Assembly (NCBI GenBank): GCA_025451425.1
Contig: JANWKK010000059.1
Location: 1-5,180 of the forward strand
Reading direction: 5' to 3'
Length of the DNA stretch: 5,180 nucleotides
Origin: Gemmatimonadaceae bacterium
Lineage (GTDB): Bacteria; Gemmatimonadota; Gemmatimonadetes; Gemmatimonadales; Gemmatimonadaceae
The notes beneath the pieces are model-generated. The model saw only the letters and a program-made list of their open reading frames with translations, did no database searches and was not told where the DNA came from. This document shows positions 1 through 5,180 of the stretch, in pieces. Position 1 is the first letter of the stretch. Every line of letters starts with the position of its first letter. Both the position numbers and the translations under genes were made by a program.

Positions 1-207
1 CTCAGTTCTCAGAACCAGCGGCTTCATACCAACTGAGCTGATCTTCTCTTCTCTCGCCGCTGACTCTGCGAGCTGAGGTAGTTCTCTGATTTCTCGGAGC
101 TCCAAGCTTGCAGCTCGCCTCTGGGCTCGCTCTCGTGGGTGAGATGCGTGAAGGCCAGCACGAAAGGGCCCGAGCTGATGGCTCAATCTTCGATTACGGA
201 CCACTAG
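1..207. other. Non-coding leader, CT- and AGCT-rich, upstream of the aminotransferase gene
   Basis: I see no gene here: the open frames are short and have no family resemblance. The stretch is visibly richer in C/T than the genes that follow. It opens with two heptamers, CTCAGTT and CTCAGAA (1-14), has a TCTTC-TCTTC-TCTCG run at 42-56, and contains six AGCT tetramers. The 7-mer GAGCTGA occurs three times (35-41, 70-76, 172-178). An 8-bp inverted repeat, GCGAGCTG (68-75) and CAGCTCGC (111-118), brackets the palindromes GGAGCTCC (96-103) and AAGCTT (104-109). The promoter of the aminotransferase gene presumably lies here or further left, but I could not pick out a credible -35/-10 pair. Confidence 0.5.
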
Positions 208-1326
208 ATGCAAATAGCCGACTTCGCCCTCGAGCGGTACTTCGCGCGGTGGGAGTTCCACGTGCGCCATGTACTGTGCGCTTCGGACCTCGAGCCACTG
301 CCGCTCCGCGAACTTCTGTCCCTCGCTGATGCGCCCGGTCGTGCGATGTGGGACGATCTGCGGCTCGGCTATACCGAGTCGCTGGGCCACCCCCTCCTTC
401 GAGCGGAAATCGCGTCGCTCTACGAGACGGCAACGCCCGAAGACGTGATCACGTTCGTCGGCGCCGAGGAGGGCATCTTCCTGGCCATGCACGCAGCCCT
501 CACCGCTGGCGACCACGCCGCGGTGCTTTGGCCTGCGTATCAATCGCTGTACGAGATCGCTCGGTCGATCGGCGCGGCCGTGACGTTGGTACCGCTGGAT
601 CCCGACTCCTGGGCACTCGACCCCGATGCGCTGCTCGCCGCCCTTCGCCCGAATACGCGGCTCGTCGTCGTCAACTTCCCGCACAGCCCAACGGGCGCGC
701 TTGCGTCTCGCGATGCGATCGACCACCTAACGACGCGCCTCGAGCAACGAGGCATCACGCTCTTCTCGGACGAGGTGTATCGCGGCCTCGAGCTCGACGA
801 GTCTCGTCGCTTGCCTGCTGCCGTCGACGTCGGAAGCAGAACACTCAGCCTAGGCGTCTTGTCGAAAACGTACGCGCTCGCTGGGTTGCGAATTGGCTGG
901 ATCGCAACGCACGATGCGGCGCTGCGCGATCGCATCGCGCGCCTGAAGGACTATACGACGATCTGCGGCAGCGCGCCGAGCGAGATTCTCGGAATCATCG
1001 CCCTCAGGGCGCGCGAGCGCGTCGTTGCGCGCAGCCGCGGGATCATCGCTGGCAACATACCGCTCCTCGATGCCTTCTTCGCTCGCCATGGCGACCGCTT
1101 CTCCTGGGTCCGCCCTCGCGCTGGCAGCGTCGCCTTTCCGCGTCTCCGCACGGACGCGACCGGCGCGATCGAGCGCTTCTGCGACGAGTTGGTCGAGGAG
1201 AAGGGCGTCCTGTTGCTTCCCGGTTCACGCTTCGAGCATCCGGGCAACCATTTTCGAGTCGGTTTCGGCCGCGCCGATATGCCCACTGCCCTCGAGCGAC
1301 TCGAGGAATTCCTCGTCGGCCGCTGA
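208..1326 (+). CDS. PLP-dependent aminotransferase, class I/II (fold type I)
   Basis: A cytoplasmic pyridoxal-phosphate enzyme of 372 residues that should transfer an amino group between an amino acid and a 2-oxo acid. The active site is intact. Lys220 in SLGVLSKTYALAG is the Schiff-base lysine. Asn156 in NFPHSPTG, Asp188 and Tyr191 in SDEVYRG contact the cofactor. Tyr111 in PAYQ is placed to stack on the ring. Arg228 in LRIGW should bind phosphate, and Arg350 in HFRVGFG should bind the substrate carboxylate. The start is fixed because a TAG (205-207) directly precedes the ATG in frame; the ribosome site is weak (GGA at 198-200). It is slightly short for the family (usually about 380-400). 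The N-terminal signature (FALERYFARWEF...LCASDLE) recalls an uncharacterised subgroup distantly related to capreomycidine synthase-like enzymes. Substrate specificity cannot be read from the sequence. The SRPBCC gene follows on the same strand after 90 bp. Confidence 0.93.
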   Translation: MQIADFALERYFARWEFHVRHVLCASDLEPLPLRELLSLADAPGRAMWDDLRLGYTESLGHPLLRAEIASLYETATPEDVITFVGAEEGIFLAMHAALTAGDHAAVLWPAYQSLYEIARSIGAAVTLVPLDPDSWALDPDALLAALRPNTRLVVVNFPHSPTGALASRDAIDHLTTRLEQRGITLFSDEVYRGLELDESRRLPAAVDVGSRTLSLGVLSKTYALAGLRIGWIATHDAALRDRIARLKDYTTICGSAPSEILGIIALRARERVVARSRGIIAGNIPLLDAFFARHGDRFSWVRPRAGSVAFPRLRTDATGAIERFCDELVEEKGVLLLPGSRFEHPGNHFRVGFGRADMPTALERLEEFLVGR

Positions 1327-1361
1327 TAGACGGATGGCGCCCTCGTCCATTTGGGCACTCC

Positions 1362-1377
1362 CCTTGCTTAGGCAGGG
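1362..1377 (+). terminator. Possible weak hairpin after the aminotransferase gene
   Basis: CCTTGC (1362-1367) can pair with GCAGGG (1372-1377) using one G-U pair and a four-base loop TTAG. It lies 35 bases after the aminotransferase stop codon. No T-run follows, so it is not a standard intrinsic terminator. Its last two bases are the first two of the large inverted repeat at 1376-1416, so the two stems cannot both form fully. It may be an attenuating or alternative structure, or chance. Confidence 0.22.
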
Positions 1378-1416
1378 TTACTCCATCGCCGGTCAGGAAA
1401 CGCCATTGGAGTAACC
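1376..1416 (+). promoter_or_regulatory. Perfect 10-bp inverted repeat covering the ribosome binding site of the SRPBCC gene
   Basis: GGTTACTCCA (1376-1385) is exactly repeated in inverted form as TGGAGTAACC (1407-1416), separated by 21 bases. The right arm contains the Shine-Dalgarno sequence GGAG (1408-1411) and ends at the base before the GTG start (1417). As RNA it would form a hairpin that hides the ribosome site. As DNA it would be a two-armed operator with half-site centres 31 bp apart, roughly three helical turns. The repeat is directly visible; either role is inference. Confidence 0.6.
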
Positions 1417-2106
1417 GTGACCACCTCTACAACAAGCCGTTCGCACGCAGTCGAGCAGGTCGCCGAGGCGATCTTCGCCGGCGTTCTGTTCAGCTACGCC
1501 GAGCAGCGGCGGGGCCGTTCCGCGTTCACGGCCCGCATCGCAGGCGCGGCATTACTGGTGTCCGCATTTGCGCCCGCGTTTCTCCGTCGCGTGCGGCGCG
1601 CTGGCGCCGCACGCCGGCGCGTGCACCTACGTACGACGCTGGAGCTCGACCGACCCGTTCACGATGTCTTCGCGTTCTGTCGCGACTTCGAGAATTTCCC
1701 GCGCGTCATTCAGTCGCTCCACAACGTCACGGACTTTCAAGACGGACGCTCTCACTGGGAGGTAATGTCCCCGGGCGGTGACATTCTGGCGTGGGACGCG
1801 CAGGTGACCAAGTATGTGCCTAACGTCGTCATTGCCTGGCGATCACTTCCGGGCTCCGTTGTGGCTTGCAACGGTCTCATCCGCTTCGCTCCAACGGCGC
1901 GCGGAGGGACGAGGTTGCAGATCCAGGTCGAGTACGATCCGCGCGACACGGGCCTCGCCGACGCGATTCGCGCGCTGTTCGATACTTCCCGCGAGCGACA
2001 GCTCGAAGCAGACCTCGCGCGCGCGAACTTTTACTTCACCACGCACACGCGGGAGCTGGAGTCGCCGTTCGTTGAGGCAGAGAGCGAGACCTCAACGCCC
2101 GCCTAA
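1417..2106 (+). CDS. SRPBCC / COQ10-like (polyketide cyclase/dehydrase family) protein with hydrophobic N-terminus
   Basis: A 229-residue protein whose residues about 69-200 match the SRPBCC (START/Bet v1-like) fold. The visible pattern is LRTTLELDRPVHDVFAFCRD, then FENFPRVIQSLHNV, a HWEVMSPGG strand, AWDAQV, a characteristic IAWRSLPG strand, LIRFAPT, and GGTRLQIQVEYDP, with a closing helix around 190-208. Members enclose a hydrophobic ligand pocket; the ligand here is unknown. Residues 14-27 and 37-56 are hydrophobic and are followed by an Arg-rich stretch (57-68, RRVRRAGAARRR), which suggests membrane association with the domain in the cytoplasm. The start is GTG: GGAG lies five bases upstream, and there is no other start codon in frame back to a TAG at 1369-1371. 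The C-terminal 15 or so residues are acidic and probably disordered. It is convergent with the metallophosphoesterase gene. Confidence 0.88.
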   Translation: MTTSTTSRSHAVEQVAEAIFAGVLFSYAEQRRGRSAFTARIAGAALLVSAFAPAFLRRVRRAGAARRRVHLRTTLELDRPVHDVFAFCRDFENFPRVIQSLHNVTDFQDGRSHWEVMSPGGDILAWDAQVTKYVPNVVIAWRSLPGSVVACNGLIRFAPTARGGTRLQIQVEYDPRDTGLADAIRALFDTSRERQLEADLARANFYFTTHTRELESPFVEAESETSTPA

Positions 2107-2151
2107 CGTCGCCGCTGCCTAACGATCGAGCCGACGATCAACTGGGCGACG
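2107..2151. terminator. Nested inverted repeats between convergent genes
   Basis: CGTCGCC (2107-2113) pairs with GGCGACG (2145-2151). Inside that span GATCG (2124-2128) pairs with CGATC (2135-2139) around a six-base loop. The structure starts directly after the SRPBCC stop and runs 14 bases into the 3' end of the opposing phosphoesterase gene. The position suits a shared terminator of converging transcripts. However, the loops are long and no T-tract follows on either strand, so it is not a standard intrinsic terminator. Confidence 0.25.
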
Positions 2152-2995
2152 GGTTCTCGCTCTGCGCGTGCTGCGTCGCGGACCGGTCGGTACTGCGCCG
2201 TCCCCAGAGTCGCCGATCGCCGATGGATGTCACACCACTCTCGTCTGGCGCCTTTGCGGTGTGAACTTCGAATAGCCGGAATGGCGGACGATCCGGATAT
2301 GAGACTTTGAGCACCGGATACGCCACGTTGTAGACGGGAATACCCCGGGACGTCTTCCCCTCTGGCTTCCCTTTGTGCGCGTGTCCGTGAAACACGACCG
2401 TGACATCGAAGCGCGTCAACGGCTCCTCGAGACGACTCGAGCCAAGAAACGGAAAGATCTCGAGCGGTTCTCCCTCCACGGTTTCGCGGATCGGAGCGTA
2501 ATGCAGAAGCGCGATGCGATGTTCGGTGTGCAGACGCGCGAGCGCGGCCTCGAGCTTCAACGCTTCGTTGATTGCCTCATGAACGAACTCTATGATGATC
2601 GGCTCGCCCCATGCGCCGAGCGCACCGCGACCGAACCCCCCACAGAATCCGCGCACACCGGCAAAGCCGACGCCGTGCGTCTCGAAGGTATCCCCATCGA
2701 GCATCTTCACGCCGGCGTCTGACAGGATCTTCACAAGCTCCGCTTCCTGCCCCGATTCATAGTCGTGATTGCCGAGCACCGCGACGACTGGAACTTGTAC
2801 CGTCGCCGTCAGGTCGCGCGCGAGTACCTTCGCTTCCTCCGCGAGCCCGTAGTCCGTGAGGTCACCCGCGAGCACGAGCACGTCCGCGCTCTCGGTGATC
2901 TGCGCGAAGAGCGGCTGCAAGGCGCCGTGTGAATCCTTGGAGTAGTGGATGTCACTCACGGCCGCCACGCGCACCACGTCAGGCCCCATCGCCAT
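2138..2995 (-). CDS. Calcineurin-like metallophosphoesterase
   Basis: A 285-residue phosphoesterase expected to use two metal ions. The ligand motifs appear in the canonical order: Asp15 and His17 (SDIHYS), Asp45 (AGDLTD), Asn76-His77-Asp78 (GNHD), His165 (LLHYAP) and the GHAH motif with His205 and His207. No signal peptide is visible, so it is probably cytoplasmic. The substrate is unknown; the family includes phosphomonoesterases, phosphodiesterases and nucleases, and the motifs do not separate them. The ATG at 2993-2995 is preferred because GAGAGG lies five bases upstream on this strand; an in-frame ATG two codons later is less well spaced. The catalytic fold seems to end near residue 245. 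The last 40 residues are Ser/Arg/Asp-rich, without motifs, and look like a disordered tail. It is divergent from the nucleotidyltransferase gene and convergent with the SRPBCC gene. Confidence 0.92.
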   Translation of the reverse strand: MAMGPDVVRVAAVSDIHYSKDSHGALQPLFAQITESADVLVLAGDLTDYGLAEEAKVLARDLTATVQVPVVAVLGNHDYESGQEAELVKILSDAGVKMLDGDTFETHGVGFAGVRGFCGGFGRGALGAWGEPIIIEFVHEAINEALKLEAALARLHTEHRIALLHYAPIRETVEGEPLEIFPFLGSSRLEEPLTRFDVTVVFHGHAHKGKPEGKTSRGIPVYNVAYPVLKVSYPDRPPFRLFEVHTAKAPDESGVTSIGDRRLWGRRSTDRSATQHAQSENPSPS

Positions 2996-3095
2996 CTCGA
3001 CCTCTCACGTTCGGGTACGCCCCGTTACCGACAGATTCGGGCCAGCGGATCAGCCCCCCGTCGTCTAGCCTCGGAATTGCACTTCACTCCGGTAC
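2996..3095. promoter_or_regulatory. Divergent intergenic region between phosphoesterase and nucleotidyltransferase genes
   Basis: These 100 bp must hold the 5' signals of both divergent genes unless they are transcribed from further away. The minus-strand gene has a clear GAGAGG ribosome site (plus-strand 3001-3006). The plus-strand gene has only a weak CGGA (3072-3075), too far away to be convincing. A small CGGG/CCCG stem with a five-base loop lies at 3012-3024, and a CCCCCC run lies near 3055-3060. I could not identify paired promoter hexamers with confidence. Confidence 0.45.
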
Positions 3096-3902
3096 ATGGC
3101 TTATCAATTGACGTTCGACGACCCCGGGCGCGACACCAATACGTTCTATCGTCGCACGCTGCACGTGCTGAGCGATGCGCGGGTGCCGTTTCTGGTCGGT
3201 GGCTCGCACGCAATTCTGCACTACACCGGCATCATTCGCGAAACGAAGGATTTCGACCTCTTTGTGCGACGCGCTGACGTCGAGAAGGCGCTCGAGTCGT
3301 TGGCACTCGCCGGCTACTGGACACAGATCACGTTTCCGCATTGGCTCGCGAAGGCAAAGCAAGGCACCGATCACGTCGATCTGGTTTTCAGCTCCGGCAA
3401 CGGCCTTTGCCGCGTCGATGATGATTGGTTCGCTCACGCCGTCGAAGCAGAAGTGCTCGGCATGCCGGTAAAGATCGCGCCGGTCGAGGAGCTGCTCTGG
3501 CAGAAATCCTTCGTTTTGGAGCGCGAGCGATACGATGGCGCCGACATCATGCACATCCTTCGCTCGTGCGCCGAAGGCATCGATTGGGCGCGCCTGATGC
3601 AGCGCTTCGAGCAGCAGTGGCAGATGCTGCTGCTCAACCTGGTACTGTTTGGCTTCGTCTACCCCTCGGAGCGGCATCGCATTCCGCCTCACGTTGCAGG
3701 CGAGTTACTGGCTCGCCTACAGGCGGAGTTGGACAGCCCTGCCACCGAGGATCGCGTCTGCCGCGGAACGCTCCTCTCGCGCGCCCAGTATCTCCTCGAT
3801 ATCGGCCAGTATGGATATCATGACGCCCGTATCGCCCCACGTGGGAACATGACTGCTGAGGACTGCGTGTACTGGACCTGGGCGATCGAGAACGTAGACT
3901 GA
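3096..3902 (+). CDS. Nucleotidyltransferase-fold protein (MNT/AbiEii-like superfamily)
   Basis: A 268-residue protein with the polymerase-beta-type nucleotidyltransferase signature. Gly35-Gly36-Ser37 (VGGSHAILHYTG) is followed by Asp52 and Asp54 in ETKDFDLFVRR, and a third carboxylate, Asp95, sits in HVDLVFSSG. Together these would hold two Mg ions and transfer NMP to an unknown acceptor. Residues about 131-156, ELLWQKSF then RERYDGADIMHIL, match the Lys...Arg...Asp helix that follows the core in AbiEii-type and related proteins. The remainder is helical with no recognised motif. The start is fixed: the ATG is the only start codon after an in-frame TAG at 3066-3068, although no strong Shine-Dalgarno sequence precedes it. 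No HEPN-like toxin partner is adjacent, so a MNT-HEPN toxin-antitoxin role is not supported. RNA, protein and small-molecule acceptors all remain possible. It is divergent from the phosphoesterase gene and is followed by the DUF4097 gene after 79 bp. Confidence 0.88.
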   Translation: MAYQLTFDDPGRDTNTFYRRTLHVLSDARVPFLVGGSHAILHYTGIIRETKDFDLFVRRADVEKALESLALAGYWTQITFPHWLAKAKQGTDHVDLVFSSGNGLCRVDDDWFAHAVEAEVLGMPVKIAPVEELLWQKSFVLERERYDGADIMHILRSCAEGIDWARLMQRFEQQWQMLLLNLVLFGFVYPSERHRIPPHVAGELLARLQAELDSPATEDRVCRGTLLSRAQYLLDIGQYGYHDARIAPRGNMTAEDCVYWTWAIENVD

Positions 3903-3940
3903 CGCGATTTTCCAACCGTCGTCACGCTTCCGCTGTCTTA

Positions 3941-3977
3941 CTCGACGTTGGTGCTGCATCACTCACCCCACGTCGAG
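3941..3977 (+). promoter_or_regulatory. Inverted repeat running into the ribosome binding site of the DUF4097 gene
   Basis: CTCGACGT (3941-3948) is exactly inverted as ACGTCGAG (3970-3977). After a small internal loop, GGTG (3950-3953) can pair with CACC (3964-3967), leaving a ten-base apical loop. The right arm overlaps the purine run GAGAG (3975-3979) just ahead of the ATG at 3982. The hairpin would therefore lower ribosome access, or the arms could be protein half-sites. Role inferred only from position. Confidence 0.5.
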
Positions 3978-3981
3978 AGCC

Positions 3982-5058
3982 ATGCTCGCCATTCGATCAT
4001 CCCTCTTCACTGCACTCGTTGCGACAACCGCGGTTGCGTATGTCAACTCGCCCCTCGCTGCGCAGGCGGAGCGTCGCACCCTTTCCGGTGACGTCGTCGC
4101 GATCTACAACATCGCCGGCCGGTTGCGAGTCGAATCCGGAAGTGGATCGGATGTGATCGTCGAGATCACGCGCGGTGGTCGCGATGCGCGTGAGCTCCGC
4201 ATCGAGCAAGGCACGATCGGCGATCGTGAGGCATTACGCGTGATGTACCCGGCGGATCGAGTGGTGTATCCAGAGCTGAATCGCGGCGATCACACGACGA
4301 TCAGCGTGCGAGACGACGGTACATGGGGAGATGAACGCGCGCGGGGCGCATCGGGTCGTGAGAACAACCGCGTCGAGGTCAGCGCGTCTGGCTCGGGCCT
4401 CGAGGCGTGGGCCGATCTCCGCGTGATCGTGCCGCGCGGCCAGCACATTGTCGTTCACAATGCCGTCGGTGAAGCGCGCATAACGACGGTCGACGCTGAT
4501 CTCGCCGTCGACGTTCACGCCGCGACGATCACCGCCGAGCGTACGCGTGGCCGCCTCTCGCTCAGCACTGGCTCGGGTAGCGTCTCGCTTACCGACGCGC
4601 AGGGAGATGTCGATCTCGATACGGGTTCCGGCTCGGTGACGATTGCCGGTGTGCGCGGGCAGACCTTGCGCATGGACACGGGATCTGGATCGATCCAGGG
4701 TCGCGACATCGACGTCGGGGACTTGAAAGCCGACGTTGGTTCGGGAGGTGTGCGACTCGAGCGCGTGCGCGCCAGCCGCGTCGACGTCGACGCGGGAAGC
4801 GGTGGGACGGAGCTCGAATTGCTGACGAACGTCGAGCAGCTGAAGGTCGACGCGGGCTCGGGTGGCGTCACTGTGCGGCTGCCCGAGTCACTCAATGCAA
4901 ACGTGGACATCGAGACCGGAAGCGGCGGCATCGATACTGATTTCGCCGTGCAAGTGACACGCTTCGAGAAGCGTCACGTCGTCGGCAAAATCGGCGACGG
5001 CCGCGGCCAGATCCGCATCGAGAGCGGTTCCGGCAACGTTAGGCTGCTCAAGGGTTAA
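3982..5058 (+). CDS. Secreted DUF4097-family beta-strand repeat protein (putative adhesin domain)
   Basis: A 358-residue exported protein. Residues 1-29 look like a Sec signal peptide: Arg5, a hydrophobic LFTALVATTAVAYV core, and a likely cleavage after Ala-Gln-Ala (27-29). No lipobox cysteine is present. The mature part is beta-rich with repeated Gly-Ser-Gly turns starting at residues 197, 215, 234, 253, 272, 292, 313 and 349, a period of 18-21 residues. The gap between 313 and 349 fits one rung with a degenerate GKIGDG turn (335-340). Earlier GSG turns lie at 53 and 137. This is the pattern of DUF4097 (putative adhesin) proteins, which are predicted to form a right-handed beta-solenoid; no catalytic residues are expected. 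Function in the cell envelope is inferred. The ATG is the only start after an in-frame TAG (3895-3897); GAGAG lies only two bases upstream. A heptamer array begins ten bases after the stop. Confidence 0.9.
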   Translation: MLAIRSSLFTALVATTAVAYVNSPLAAQAERRTLSGDVVAIYNIAGRLRVESGSGSDVIVEITRGGRDARELRIEQGTIGDREALRVMYPADRVVYPELNRGDHTTISVRDDGTWGDERARGASGRENNRVEVSASGSGLEAWADLRVIVPRGQHIVVHNAVGEARITTVDADLAVDVHAATITAERTRGRLSLSTGSGSVSLTDAQGDVDLDTGSGSVTIAGVRGQTLRMDTGSGSIQGRDIDVGDLKADVGSGGVRLERVRASRVDVDAGSGGTELELLTNVEQLKVDAGSGGVTVRLPESLNANVDIETGSGGIDTDFAVQVTRFEKRHVVGKIGDGRGQIRIESGSGNVRLLKG

Positions 5059-5067
5059 GAGGCGTAA

Positions 5068-5091
5068 GGGTGCTGGGTGCTGGGTGCTGGG
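5068..5091 (+). other. Potential G-quadruplex formed by the first heptamer block
   Basis: Four GGG tracts (5068-5070, 5075-5077, 5082-5084, 5089-5091) are separated by identical four-base loops TGCT, which fits the standard intramolecular G-quadruplex pattern on the coding strand. It would be present in the 3' end of the DUF4097 transcript ten bases after the stop codon, as well as in DNA. A weaker candidate with one long loop lies at 5138-5168. Formation in the cell is inference. Confidence 0.55.
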
Positions 5092-5180
5092 TGCTAGGTG
5101 CTAGGTGCTAGGTGCTAGGTGCTAGGTGCTAGGTGCTGGGTGCTGGGTGCTGGATGCTGGGTGTTGGGTGCTAGGTGTTA
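5069..5180 (+). repeat. Heptamer tandem array, 16 units of GGTGCTG / GGTGCTA, cut by the window edge
   Basis: Sixteen uninterrupted 7-base units fill 5069-5180 exactly. Units 1-3 are GGTGCTG, 4-9 GGTGCTA, 10-12 GGTGCTG, then GATGCTG, GGTGTTG, GGTGCTA and GGTGTTA. The array therefore has homogeneous blocks of 3, 6 and 3 copies that differ only in the seventh base, followed by more degenerate copies. It starts ten bases after the stop of the DUF4097 gene and continues beyond the window. Seven is not a multiple of three and the A-type units carry TAG, so it is not coding. No spacers are present, so it is not a CRISPR array. Confidence 0.97.

Noticed and set aside
348..1781. A 477-residue open frame on the plus strand overlapping the aminotransferase and SRPBCC genes
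   Set aside because: It is Arg/Pro-rich, shows no motifs, has no matching ribosome site and runs out of frame through two well-supported genes. This is typical of a long shadow frame in high-GC DNA.
2107..2137. A small RNA or tRNA between the convergent genes
   Set aside because: The gap is only 31 bases and no cloverleaf or promoter-like element is visible.
3084..3692. A 202-residue minus-strand open frame opposite the nucleotidyltransferase gene
   Set aside because: The plus strand carries the complete nucleotidyltransferase motifs; the antisense translation shows no recognisable family pattern.
3096..3902. MNT-HEPN type toxin-antitoxin module
   Set aside because: No small HEPN-like gene lies next to the nucleotidyltransferase; its neighbours are a full-length phosphoesterase and a secreted repeat protein.
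3950..3956. A single GGTGCTG heptamer upstream of the DUF4097 gene, identical to the unit of the array behind that gene
   Set aside because: One 7-base match in a window of this size is expected by chance fairly often, and there is no second copy beside it.
4515..4931. A Ser/Pro-rich minus-strand frame of 138 residues with repeated PEPxS-like text
   Set aside because: Its periodicity is the antisense reflection of the Gly-Ser-Gly rungs of the DUF4097 gene and not an independent repeat protein.
5069..5180. Heptamer array as a CRISPR array
   Set aside because: The units are seven bases long, contiguous and without spacers, and no cas gene is present.

Overview
The window is high-GC bacterial DNA carrying five complete protein genes and no RNA genes. 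Three things suggest a Gemmatimonadota-like or related soil bacterium. The proteins are Arg/Ala/Asp-rich. The gene set (a small class I aminotransferase, an SRPBCC protein with a hydrophobic N-terminus, an orphan nucleotidyltransferase, an exported DUF4097 repeat protein) resembles what such genomes carry. A GGTGCTG/GGTGCTA heptamer array sits behind a gene. This placement is inference from composition and family resemblance, not from a marker gene.

Layout: 1-207 is a CT/AGCT-rich leader with no gene. 208-1326 (+) encodes a PLP-dependent aminotransferase of fold type I. 1417-2106 (+) encodes an SRPBCC/COQ10-like lipid-pocket protein, and its ribosome binding site lies inside one arm of a perfect 10-bp inverted repeat (1376-1416). 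2138-2995 (-) encodes a calcineurin-like metallophosphoesterase, convergent with the SRPBCC gene. A 100-bp divergent intergenic region separates it from 3096-3902 (+), a nucleotidyltransferase-fold protein with an intact GGS...DxD...D active site. 3982-5058 (+) encodes a secreted DUF4097 beta-repeat protein with GSG rungs about 19 residues apart; it too has an inverted repeat running into its ribosome binding site. From 5069 to the window edge there are 16 consecutive heptamers.

The genes do not form an obvious single pathway. The aminotransferase and SRPBCC genes could be co-transcribed (90-bp gap), as could the nucleotidyltransferase and DUF4097 genes (79-bp gap), but each gap contains potential RNA structure. 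The metallophosphoesterase and nucleotidyltransferase are divergent and could share control. I see no convincing new multi-gene system. The signals most worth a second look are the heptamer array with its G-quadruplex-capable first block, and the two start-proximal inverted repeats that would hide the ribosome binding sites of two different genes.
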